Below are positions 16,841 to 24,053 of a DNA stretch of 64,000 bases, one piece after another. Every line of letters begins with the position of its first letter. Within the stretch, counting starts at the first letter, position 1. The DNA is from an uncultured Lachnospiraceae bacterium (GTDB lineage: Bacteria; Bacillota; Clostridia; Lachnospirales; Lachnospiraceae), in the NCBI GenBank assembly GCA_934352055.1, contig CAKRJY010000004.1, positions 82,534 through 146,533 of the forward strand, written 5' to 3'. The notes under the pieces are model-generated. The model was not told where the DNA came from. It searched no databases and saw only the letters and a list, made by a program, of their open reading frames with translations. The position numbers were made by a program, and so were the translations under genes.

Positions 16841-18052
16841 TTATTTGTTGACAACCGCAATTTTAAGTCCAGTCATTTCCAGGTTCTTCTTTAATGCTTC
16901 GTTAATTTCTTCTAACGGATATTTATCAGTAATTAAGTCTGCCATCGGAAGTCCAATTCCTTTTGCTCTCTTTAAGAAATCAAATGTAGTAGCATAATCT
17001 CTTAAGGTATATACCCATGAACCTACTAATGTAATTTCCTTAGAGCATAAGTCGAAGTGTGGATTGATCTGTGCATCTCCACCATTGATGAAGAAACCTA
17101 ACTCACAAAGTCCACCACCATTGCGGATGAATTTGTAAATATTAGCGTGAGCCTTTGGATTACCTGTACACTGGAAAGCAAAATCTGCCAAGTGTCCATC
17201 AAATGAATCCTCTACAGCCTTTGTCAACTCTTCGATTCCCTTATGGTCCATAAAGTTTACAGTCTTTGTAGCTCCCATTCTCAATGCAAAATCAAGTCTT
17301 CCCTGGTTACCATCTACAGCTGTAATATTTTCAATACCCATTGTACGCAGAACTGCAATACAAATCAAACCGATTGGTCCACATCCCTGAACAACTACGC
17401 GGCTATTGAAGCGAAGAATTCCTGTTGTCTTTGCTCTTTCTACTGCATGTACTAATACAGCACAAGGCTCAATCAAAATTCTTGAATCTAAATCCAGGTC
17501 ACTAACGTTAAATACGGTAGAACCGCCACGTACTAAAATGTAATCAGAGAACCAGCCATTTAAATGAATATCATCATCAGGAAGTAAGCCATATACATCA
17601 GCGCCTCCTACGTTCTGCTTATTCAAATCATACATTGTAATATCAGGGTTATCCTTGAAGATCATACAAGTAACAACCTTATCGCCAAGCTTAAGATCTT
17701 TTCCTGCAGAATCCTTCTTAACATTCTTACCCATTTTAACAATTTCACCTGTTCCTTCATGTCCTAAAGCAACTGGGATTAAGCTAAATGGATCTCTCTT
17801 AAATTCGTGTGCGTCTGTACCACAAACACCACAACCTTCTACTCTTACAAGGATATCATCATCCCCAACTTCTGGCATTGGGAATTCTTTGATTTCGAAT
17901 TTCTCCAACTCAGTAAGCATAGCAACATGTGCTGTAGAAGGAATTCCGGTTCCGGATGCCTTAGCTGTTGAAGGTGCGCCTGTAGCGCTGCCAGACATCT
18001 GGTCCAGGATCTGTCTTACAATTAATTCAACATCCTGTTCTTTTACTGCCAT
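16841..18052 (-). CDS. Zinc-type (MDR) alcohol dehydrogenase with N-terminal targeting peptide
   Basis: A 403-residue medium-chain dehydrogenase, probably reducing propionaldehyde to propanol (and possibly lactaldehyde to propanediol), regenerating NAD+. Residues 4-20 (EQDVELIVRQILDQMSG) are an amphipathic helix plus Ala/Ser/Thr linker, a typical encapsulation peptide. The catalytic zinc sites CGVCGTDAHE and GHEGTGEI are present, as is the Rossmann motif VVQGCGPIGLICIAV. The four-cysteine structural-zinc lobe normal in MDR enzymes is replaced by TCMIFKDNPDITMYDLNKQN. Salmonella-type loci use the iron-dependent PduQ at this step. Confidence 0.92.
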   Translation of the reverse strand: MAVKEQDVELIVRQILDQMSGSATGAPSTAKASGTGIPSTAHVAMLTELEKFEIKEFPMPEVGDDDILVRVEGCGVCGTDAHEFKRDPFSLIPVALGHEGTGEIVKMGKNVKKDSAGKDLKLGDKVVTCMIFKDNPDITMYDLNKQNVGGADVYGLLPDDDIHLNGWFSDYILVRGGSTVFNVSDLDLDSRILIEPCAVLVHAVERAKTTGILRFNSRVVVQGCGPIGLICIAVLRTMGIENITAVDGNQGRLDFALRMGATKTVNFMDHKGIEELTKAVEDSFDGHLADFAFQCTGNPKAHANIYKFIRNGGGLCELGFFINGGDAQINPHFDLCSKEITLVGSWVYTLRDYATTFDFLKRAKGIGLPMADLITDKYPLEEINEALKKNLEMTGLKIAVVNK

Positions 18053-18070
18053 TTCTTTCTTCTCCTTCTC

Positions 18071-19462
18071 TTATCTAATGCAAAGGCTATCAGACATTGT
18101 ACAACGTCTGCTCTTTGTAAAGCTGTGTGCAGCCGTTAAACCTTCTCCGGTTCTTGAAGCAATTGTAAATGTACAATATCCTTCTCCGCCGAATCCAAGT
18201 GCTGCGTAGCTTGGACCATTCTTTACAAGAATAGCTGTATCGATTGCTCTTGCATAAGTTGTGATATGATCTACATTCTTAGAATGGATATGTGCTGAGT
18301 GGCGATTGCCATGCTCCAGCCAAACTGCTGTCTCAACACCTTCTTCAAATGATTTCACACGAACCATACCTAAGATTGGCATCATCAACTCTGTAGAGAT
18401 CAATGGATGTTCCTTTTCGCCTTCAAATACGATACAACGAATTTCTGGTCCTACATTGACACCAACCATAGCAAGCAATGCCTGTGCGCTTCTACCAACA
18501 CATTTTCTGTTCAATGCTCCCTTTGGTGTAAGTACTGTCTGTACTAACTTGTCCTGAATCTCTTTGCTTGCTAAATAGCAGCCATTTTCAGAAATCATGT
18601 AGTTCATCAACTCATCTGCAATACAATCTACTGCAACGATTTCCTTTTCAGCAATACAAGGAAGGTTGTTATCAAAGGTACATCCGTTTACGATATCCTG
18701 TGCTGCCTTTCTTACATCTGCTGTCTCATCCACTAATACAGGCGGATTTCCTGCACCAGCTCCGATTGCTCTCTTACCAGAAGAAAGTACTGCTGTTACT
18801 ACTCCAGGTCCACCTGTTGCTACCAATAAGTGAATTGCTGGATGTTTCATCATGATTGCACTTGTATCAAGTGTTGGAGCCTCAACCGTTACTGCAATGT
18901 TGTCTGGTCCACCTGCTTCAATAGAAGCCTCATTAATCATGTTAATTGTATAAATTGTTGTTTTCTTTGCGTTTGGATGTGGGTTAAATACTACGGTATT
19001 TCCACCTGCAAGCATACCAATGCAGTTACAGATTACTGTCTCTGATGGGTTTGTTGCCGGTGTAATAGCACCGATTACTCCAAATGGTCCCATCTCTACC
19101 AATGTAAGACCTCTGTCACCAGACCATGCTACTGTGCTGATATCTTCTGTACCAGGCACCTTATCAGCGGTAAGGTGATGTTTGAGAATCTTATCTCCCA
19201 CATTACCCATTCCTGTCTCGTTCACACCCATGTTTGCTAAAATCTCAGCATTCTCATGTGTTTTCTTACGAATATTAGAAATGATTTGTTCTCTTTGGTC
19301 TAAGGTCATGCAGCAAACCTTTTTCTGTGCTTCGATAGAAGCATTGATTGCCTCATTCATGTCCTTAAACACACCATGCATACCAGATACACTTCCGCTA
19401 ATCTGCATATTTGCCATGACTTGTTGTACGATGTCATGTACCATGCGTTCATCTACAGACAC
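18071..19462 (-). CDS. pduP: CoA-acylating propionaldehyde dehydrogenase (PduP-like)
   Basis: A 463-residue enzyme oxidising propionaldehyde to propionyl-CoA with NAD+. The N-terminal 18 residues (VDERMVHDIVQQVMANMQ) form an amphipathic targeting helix followed by a linker. The catalytic cysteine lies in FDNNLPCIAEKEI near residue 268, and the NAD-binding loop region reads ATGGPGVVTAVLSSGKRAIGAGAGNPPVLVD (landmark only). The C-terminus has the TFTIASRTGEGLTAA motif of EutE/PduP. Its start overlaps the 3' end of the preceding GlcG-like gene by 10 bp. Confidence 0.95.
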   Translation of the reverse strand: MSVDERMVHDIVQQVMANMQISGSVSGMHGVFKDMNEAINASIEAQKKVCCMTLDQREQIISNIRKKTHENAEILANMGVNETGMGNVGDKILKHHLTADKVPGTEDISTVAWSGDRGLTLVEMGPFGVIGAITPATNPSETVICNCIGMLAGGNTVVFNPHPNAKKTTIYTINMINEASIEAGGPDNIAVTVEAPTLDTSAIMMKHPAIHLLVATGGPGVVTAVLSSGKRAIGAGAGNPPVLVDETADVRKAAQDIVNGCTFDNNLPCIAEKEIVAVDCIADELMNYMISENGCYLASKEIQDKLVQTVLTPKGALNRKCVGRSAQALLAMVGVNVGPEIRCIVFEGEKEHPLISTELMMPILGMVRVKSFEEGVETAVWLEHGNRHSAHIHSKNVDHITTYARAIDTAILVKNGPSYAALGFGGEGYCTFTIASRTGEGLTAAHSFTKSRRCTMSDSLCIR

Positions 19463-19932
19463 TTTATTACCTCCTTCAATGCGGATGCCCCATAAGCAGC
19501 CAGATCCGTATCTTCCTGGGCACTGCCCCCGGATACCCCCAAGGCTCCAATCATGGTTTTCCCAACCATCAACGGCTCTCCGCCTCCTAATATCATCACC
19601 TTGCCATCATTGCTAAACTGCAATCCGTACAAATCCTGTCCCGGCTGGCAAAGTCTTGATAGTTTTGCTGTCGACATCTGAAACGCTGTAGAAGTATATG
19701 TCTTATTCACTGCCACATCAAAGCTCCCATGATAGGCGCCATCCATGCAATGCACAGCCATCGGTCTCCCTGCTGCATCTGATACTGCAACTACAACAGC
19801 AAGTCCCATTTCTGCCGCCTTCTCTTCTACTGCTTCTATTAACTTCACTGCCAGTTTTAAAGACATCACTTCTTTTACGATAGCGTCGCCGACAATATTG
19901 TTAACAATTGTTTCCAGATTATTTTCTTTCAT
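19453..19932 (-). CDS. GlcG/HbpS-family (PduO C-terminal-like) protein with possible targeting helix
   Basis: 159 residues. Residues about 24-155 form a heme-binding-protein-like GlcG/HbpS domain: MSLKLAVKLIEAVEEKAAEMG, VAVSDAAGRPMAVHCMDGA, ALGVSGGSAQEDTDLA. This matches the C-terminal domain of PduO without its adenosyltransferase part, as expected in a B12-free pathway. Residues 3-20 (ENNLETIVNNIVGDAIVKEV) look like an encapsulation helix. It sits between the aldolase and aldehyde dehydrogenase genes, overlapping the latter. Its biochemical role in microcompartments is not established. Confidence 0.85.
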   Translation of the reverse strand: MKENNLETIVNNIVGDAIVKEVMSLKLAVKLIEAVEEKAAEMGLAVVVAVSDAAGRPMAVHCMDGAYHGSFDVAVNKTYTSTAFQMSTAKLSRLCQPGQDLYGLQFSNDGKVMILGGGEPLMVGKTMIGALGVSGGSAQEDTDLAAYGASALKEVIKCL

Positions 19933-19936
19933 ATGA

Positions 19937-20737
19937 TTATTTGCCTAATGACTCTAATACTTTCTTTGTAATAGCTGTTACCAATTCCTGGCTGTCATCT
20001 GTCTGGGTTGAAGAGCTGCATCCGCCGCCACAATTATGGCAGTTTTCCTTGCCCTTATTCTGGCAAAGGTTTGCAGGATGACGTCCTGGAAGTCCCATGT
20101 TTCTTCTGATCTCGTATAACTTAGCAATCTGCTCTTTGTCGAATTCCTTTGGTCCACCAAGCTGTTTTGCCTTGTACAATAACTCAGCATAGAATTCTAC
20201 AGATTCCATCTTCATGTATGCTGCCATAAGATCTGTAGACCATGTCAATGCTCCATGGCTCTCTAACAATACAGCATCGAAATGCTCTAAGTATGGCTCA
20301 ACTGCATCTGGGATTTCCATTGTAGAAGGTGTTCCGTAAGGAGCGATTGGAACGCATCCTAATGCGATAACTGCCTCTGGCATGATTGGCTGTGTCAAAG
20401 GAATACCTGCGATTGCAAAGCTTGTTGCAAATGTAGGATGTGCATGAACTACAGCTCCTACGTCAGGTCTCTTTGCATACACTCTCATATGCATCTTAAT
20501 CTCTGAAGATGGCTTAAATCCCTTGTTTGCCTGGATTACATTTCCCTGTGCATCTACTTTACAGATGTACTCTGGTGTCATAAATCCTTTTGAAACACCT
20601 GTTGGTGTGCATAAGAATTCATTGTCGTTAAGTTTTACAGAAATGTTTCCATCATTTGCTGCTACCATGTTACGATCATAGATTCTTTTACCTACGTCGC
20701 AGATCATTTTTTTGATTTCGTATTCATTCAGTGCCAT
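19937..20737 (-). CDS. fucA: Class II aldolase, L-fuculose-1-phosphate aldolase, with C-terminal targeting peptide
   Basis: Splits fuculose-1-phosphate into DHAP and L-lactaldehyde. The 266-residue protein has the class II aldolase elements: NDGNISVKL, TPTGVSKGFM, catalytic/zinc region SSEIKMHMRVY with VVHAHPTFATSFA (about 73-98), and ESHGALTWS with the third zinc histidine (about 155). After the catalytic domain comes a cysteine-rich linker (C-x7-C-x2-C-x4-C, about residues 227-242) and a terminal amphipathic helix SQELVTAITKKVLESLGK, a C-terminal encapsulation peptide. Rhamnulose-phosphate cleavage is also possible. It is the first enzyme after the shell/GTPase pair of the operon. Confidence 0.93.
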   Translation of the reverse strand: MALNEYEIKKMICDVGKRIYDRNMVAANDGNISVKLNDNEFLCTPTGVSKGFMTPEYICKVDAQGNVIQANKGFKPSSEIKMHMRVYAKRPDVGAVVHAHPTFATSFAIAGIPLTQPIMPEAVIALGCVPIAPYGTPSTMEIPDAVEPYLEHFDAVLLESHGALTWSTDLMAAYMKMESVEFYAELLYKAKQLGGPKEFDKEQIAKLYEIRRNMGLPGRHPANLCQNKGKENCHNCGGGCSSSTQTDDSQELVTAITKKVLESLGK

Positions 20738-20769
20738 TTTTTATTCTCCTTTTTCTTTTATATATTTGA

Positions 20770-20794
20770 TTATTCTATAATAAATATAGAATAA
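20770..20794. promoter_or_regulatory. Perfect 10-bp inverted repeat between eutP/pduV-like gene and fucA
   Basis: TTATTCTATA and TATAGAATAA are separated by 5 nt inside the 68-bp gap upstream of fucA. It is AT-rich with no following T-run, so it looks more like a protein-binding site or RNA stability hairpin than a terminator. It may mark an internal control point within the operon. Confidence 0.5.
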
Positions 20795-20805
20795 CAGTTC
20801 CCAAC

Positions 20806-21267
20806 TTACTCGCCCTGTGTTTCCCAAGGCATCACGTCTCCCGGTTCCCGAAGATATTCTAAAATATCAGATACCCCTTCCCCAGTTTTAGAATTCACAT
20901 AGAAAATTCTTTTGCAACCGGCATTTTGCAGCCAGCTGGTAGCCAGCGTCACATCGCCATCGCCCTGATCTATCTTGGTTACAATTCCAATAACGTCGCG
21001 ATTTACCATGCAGGTAATATTCGGCGGATATAATGAAAACGGTTCTGTTGACGATGCCAACAATCCAACTACATCCGCTTCATAAGAATACAATGCCAGT
21101 GCCCTTCCGAGTGTCCCAGTCTGAAGGTACTCGCCCGGTGTATCGATAATCACATCATAATGATTGATGTACTGGGTTTTCTTATATGTAATCTTTTCAC
21201 CCTGAAGTGCCTGCGTCAGTGTTGTTTTACCAGCACCACTACGTCCCATTAAAATGATTTTCTTCAT
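20806..21267 (-). CDS. pduV: EutP/PduV-family small GTPase
   Basis: A 153-residue P-loop GTPase-like protein: Walker A GRSGAGKTTL at residues 8-17, DTPGEYLQTG (switch II, DTPG) near 44, TKIDQGDGD (N/TKxD-type base recognition) near 97, and YVNSKTGEGVSDI near 123. PduV/EutP proteins associate with the shell and are linked to compartment movement or localisation in enteric bacteria. It directly follows the pduU-like gene by 8 bp. Confidence 0.9.
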   Translation of the reverse strand: MKKIILMGRSGAGKTTLTQALQGEKITYKKTQYINHYDVIIDTPGEYLQTGTLGRALALYSYEADVVGLLASSTEPFSLYPPNITCMVNRDVIGIVTKIDQGDGDVTLATSWLQNAGCKRIFYVNSKTGEGVSDILEYLREPGDVMPWETQGE

Positions 21268-21275
21268 ATTGTTAA

Positions 21276-21629
21276 CTACGTGCGCGTTACCGGTGTAACC
21301 GCATATCCCAATGTACTTTCCACATATTGTAGAATCGCCTGAATTGACGCTTCCACCTCAGACACCGTACCTGTCACAATGACAGATCCCGAAAACCGGT
21401 CTACAAATCCGAGTTCCACACCAGCTGATTTGATCGCTATGTCCGCCATGATGATAGCGGTCTCTGCTGGGCTTACTGTCAAAACTCCAATTGCAGATTT
21501 GGCATATCCAACAGCTGGATCAAGTCCTAACTTCTGGTAAAGTATCGGATCCGGGTTGGCAATGATATGTGCCAAAGTAATCTGTTTTCCAGGAACTAAT
21601 TCCTGTATGATTCTTTGCTTATTTTCCAT
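21276..21629 (-). CDS. pduU: Circularly permuted BMC-H shell protein (PduU/EutS-like)
   Basis: A 117-residue shell protein with the permuted BMC fold: an N-terminal segment RIIQELVPGKQITLAHIIANP that forms the beta-barrel cap in PduU/EutS, then AIGVLTVSPAETAIIMADIAIKSAGVELGF and SGSVIVTGTVSEVEASI. It is the first gene of the large operon, 53 bp from the -10 element. Confidence 0.93.
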   Translation of the reverse strand: MENKQRIIQELVPGKQITLAHIIANPDPILYQKLGLDPAVGYAKSAIGVLTVSPAETAIIMADIAIKSAGVELGFVDRFSGSVIVTGTVSEVEASIQAILQYVESTLGYAVTPVTRT

Positions 21630-21681
21630 GCGTCTTCCTCGTCTATCCTAGTATCGAATCACCTTCTAATCCGATATCATG

Positions 21682-21710
21682 ATTATATTATGATTCATCT
21701 ATAAAGTCAA
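21682..21710 (-). promoter_or_regulatory. Promoter of the fucose/propanediol microcompartment operon
   Basis: On the minus strand, TTGACT (21705-21710) and TATAAT (21682-21687) are spaced by exactly 17 bp, and pduU starts 53 bp downstream of the -10. It is strong by sequence, so repression is expected; see the direct repeat overlapping the -35. Confidence 0.85.
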
Positions 21711-21723
21711 CACAAAACAACAC
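21708..21723. promoter_or_regulatory. Direct repeat overlapping the -35: candidate DeoR operator
   Basis: CAACAC-AAAA-CAACAC on the plus strand (GTGTTG-TTTT-GTGTTG on the transcribed side) places two identical hexamers 10 bp apart, one helical turn, with the proximal copy overlapping the -35. DeoR-family repressors commonly use short direct repeats, and a DeoR gene lies in this operon. The pairing is inference. Confidence 0.45.
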
Positions 21724-21834
21724 TTTTATTTAATTTTTCTTGCCCGTTTTTTCCTTTGGATTGAGTTTTGTGTGGCTTTCAGCTTAATATTTGGTGGTTT
21801 TTGTTGTTTTTCTCTTGTTTTTTTCAAAACCATA

Positions 21835-21863
21835 TTGGAAATTCCACATTTTTAGGTTATAAT
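21835..21863 (+). promoter_or_regulatory. Promoter of the PHP-domain gene
   Basis: TTGGAA (21835-21840) and TATAAT (21858-21863) are spaced by 17 bp, followed by a ~120-nt leader before the start at 21988. It diverges from the microcompartment operon promoter 130 bp away. Confidence 0.7.
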
Positions 21864-21987
21864 CATGGTAAACATTTTATCATTTTTCCTGTATCACGGC
21901 AGATTACACAACGCATTCATGCGATGTTTTTACTTTTCCGTGATATTGCACAATGCTTTTGCGTACATTTGTCAAAGGAGTTCTTTT

Positions 21988-22737
21988 ATGTTAGACAATA
22001 TTATATTTTCAAATTCTACAAATAGATATCCCATTTACGCTGATTTGCACACGCACAGCATCAGTAGCGGACATGGTTCATGCGATACCATAACCGATAT
22101 GCTCAAAGCTGCATCTAATCGCGGGCTTTCCCTTTTAGGAATATCTGAGCATGGTCCTGCCAGCATTGGTTCCGCTAAGACTTCCTATTTTCAAAGTCTG
22201 AAATTAGCCAGTCGCAACCGCTTCGGCATCCATATTCTTTATGGATGTGAATTAAACATTATAAGTTCAGCAGGTGATGTGGATCTGGATGACGACACCT
22301 TATCCACACTTGACTATGCGATCATCAGCATTCACCCACCTATATTAAAGCCTTATTCTTTACCTGATTTTACGCAATGCTATATCAGCGCCCTAAAGCA
22401 TCCCAATGTACGTTTTTTAGGACACATTGACGATGCACGTTTTCCGGTTGATTTCGAATATCTTCTGGAAATAGCAAAAAAGAACCATGTTTATCCTGAA
22501 ATCAACAATGGTTCTCTTATGCCAGACGCTTATCGGGTAAATGGGCCTACAAACTGCAGACAAATTTTAAAGATATGCAAAAAATTAGAACTACCAATCC
22601 TTCTTTCCAGCGATAGTCACGGAGCAAAAAACATTGGCAACATGCAATATGCCATTCCCCTGCTAAACGAAATTGACTTTCCATCCCATCTGGTTCTAAA
22701 CACAGACATATCTTCGATCGAAAATATTTTGCATTAA
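21988..22737 (+). CDS. PHP-domain metal-dependent phosphatase/phosphoesterase (YcdX-like)
   Basis: A 249-residue PHP protein. The metal-ligand motifs are in order: ADLHTHSISSG (residue ~13), GISEHGP (~50), YGCELNI (~77), ISIHPP (~104), GHIDDARF (~140) and SSDSHGAKNIG (~205). These match the trinuclear-metal YcdX-type phosphatases rather than histidinol phosphatase. GGAG lies 8 bp before the ATG at 21988; the longer frame from 21865 lacks a ribosome binding site. It is transcribed alone on the plus strand between the two fucose operons. The substrate is unknown; a link to phosphorylated sugars is only positional. Confidence 0.85.
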   Translation: MLDNIIFSNSTNRYPIYADLHTHSISSGHGSCDTITDMLKAASNRGLSLLGISEHGPASIGSAKTSYFQSLKLASRNRFGIHILYGCELNIISSAGDVDLDDDTLSTLDYAIISIHPPILKPYSLPDFTQCYISALKHPNVRFLGHIDDARFPVDFEYLLEIAKKNHVYPEINNGSLMPDAYRVNGPTNCRQILKICKKLELPILLSSDSHGAKNIGNMQYAIPLLNEIDFPSHLVLNTDISSIENILH

Positions 22738-22805
22738 TTTGTGACACAGCGATTGTCAAATACACTTGAACGAGTCCAACGTATTTTGCTCATCGCCATA
22801 GCAAA

Positions 22806-22856
22806 AAGAGGCTATGCTTTTACGATTTTTTCGTAATAGCATAACCTCTTCTTTTT
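22806..22856. terminator. Bidirectional terminator between the PHP gene and the KTA-rich gene
   Basis: AAGAGGCTATGCTTTTACG and CGTAATAGCATAACCTCTT form a long, nearly perfect stem around a T-rich loop, with A-run on the left and CTTTTTG on the right. It can terminate the plus-strand PHP gene and the minus-strand operon ending at 22865. Confidence 0.8.
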
Positions 22857-22864
22857 GTCTTATA

Positions 22865-23233
22865 TTAGTAGAAATAAATCGGCATTGACTCGCCTACCCC
22901 AAAGGTCTCGTTCATTTCCGGTTCACGATCTAAAACCTGACTGGATTTCTGATATTCAATGGCCTGCATAACCTGTTCTGACGTTCCCGTAACCACCGAA
23001 CTCGTAACTTTCGTTGTTGCTTTTTTCGCTGTTGTCTTTCTTGTGGTTGTCTTCTTCGTCTTGGATGCCGTTGTTTTTGCTGTTGTCGTTTTCGTTGCAG
23101 CTGCCTTTTTTGTCGGTTCTGCCACTACTGCCGCTTCAACTTTTACCTCTTCTGCCGCCTTCGTTTCCTTCGGTGTCGTTGTTCGAACAGCTGCCTTTGA
23201 TGCTCTTGCCATACTTCCTTTACCTACTGCCAT
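22865..23233 (-). CDS. Lys/Thr/Ala-rich low-complexity protein coupled to a ParA ATPase (McdB-like candidate)
   Basis: 122 residues with no recognised family. Residues 1-25 are small and basic; 26-45 are acidic/Ala-rich (ETKAAEEVKVEAAVVAEPTKK is the transition); 46-80 are a strongly basic Thr/Lys/Ala repeat resembling histone H1 or PhaF-type DNA-binding tails; 81-122 are non-repetitive and more acidic, ending GESMPIYFY. Its ATG lies within the 3' end of the ParA gene (14-bp overlap), so the two are translationally coupled. This suggests a ParA partner that links a cargo, probably the microcompartment, to the ATPase or nucleoid. Function is inference; the gene itself is well supported by the overlap and GGAGG-type signal. 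Confidence 0.75.
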   Translation of the reverse strand: MAVGKGSMARASKAAVRTTTPKETKAAEEVKVEAAVVAEPTKKAAATKTTTAKTTASKTKKTTTRKTTAKKATTKVTSSVVTGTSEQVMQAIEYQKSSQVLDREPEMNETFGVGESMPIYFY

Positions 23234-24026
23234 AGTTTATTACCTCCTTCGCTAAGTCCTGAAATTCCTTCGCACTTCTTGTACTTTTTTTATATACTGT
23301 CACCGGTACCGAGTTGTCCTGTGCCCATTCAATCGAAGAATCCACATGTATAAATGATTCAAATACATTAATATTATCATAACTTTCCAGGATTTCTCTG
23401 GTCTGCTTATAATAATTTTTTCTTTCATCGACCTTGGTAATCAGAACCCCCATAATCTTTGCATCCGTCATTTCAGACATTCCATTTAAAAAGTCAAACA
23501 TGTTTGCCAATCCAAATAATCCCCACGGAGATGCCTCTACCGGAACCACAACATAATCTGCTGTACACAGAATATTGATCACCCATGTTCCCAAGGTAGG
23601 AGGCGCATCAATCAGAATATAATCATAGATTTCTTTTTCATAGATTCCACGCAAACATTTCTTTAATACATATTCTCTTTGCATCATTGTAAAGAGTTCG
23701 TATTCAATCTGACTCATTAAAGTCGAGGATGGAATTAAATCTAAATTTTCATATGGTGTATGTATAATGTACTCGCTCAAATCGTGCTTTCCCTTAATGG
23801 CATAATATAAATTCTTCTCACATTCTGCCATACCAAGCACTTGTTCTTCATCAAAAAAGGATAACGAAAGATTCAACTGCATATCCCCATCAACCATAAG
23901 AACTTTCTTGCCAGCGGCCGCCAACTCATATGCTAAGTTTGCACATGTTGTTGATTTTCCGCTTCCACCCTTATTGTTTGTAAAACAGATTGTTTTCGTC
24001 TTACAGCCTGCCATTCGTTTTACCAT
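23220..24026 (-). CDS. ParA/Soj-family ATPase (McdA-like candidate)
   Basis: 268 residues with the deviant Walker A motif NNKGGSGKSTTCANLAYEL (about residues 17-35, with the ParA signature lysine), Walker A' MVDGDMQLNLS, and Walker B YDYILIDAPPTLGTW. These cargo-positioning ATPases form gradients on the nucleoid. It lies 28 bp downstream of a fucose-pathway kinase and overlaps the KTA-rich gene, with no parS-like repeat or plasmid gene nearby. A role in spacing the fucose microcompartments, as McdA does for carboxysomes, is therefore a reasonable inference. The start could also be the Met four codons later. Confidence 0.88.
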   Translation of the reverse strand: MVKRMAGCKTKTICFTNNKGGSGKSTTCANLAYELAAAGKKVLMVDGDMQLNLSLSFFDEEQVLGMAECEKNLYYAIKGKHDLSEYIIHTPYENLDLIPSSTLMSQIEYELFTMMQREYVLKKCLRGIYEKEIYDYILIDAPPTLGTWVINILCTADYVVVPVEASPWGLFGLANMFDFLNGMSEMTDAKIMGVLITKVDERKNYYKQTREILESYDNINVFESFIHVDSSIEWAQDNSVPVTVYKKSTRSAKEFQDLAKEVINYGSR

Positions 24027-24053
24027 GCCTTCCTTACTTTTACAAAGTTACCT

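Noticed and set aside
23220..24026. Plasmid or chromosome partition parA/parB
   Set aside because: The partner lacks any ParB features, no parS-like repeats were seen and the genes lie inside the fucose operon.
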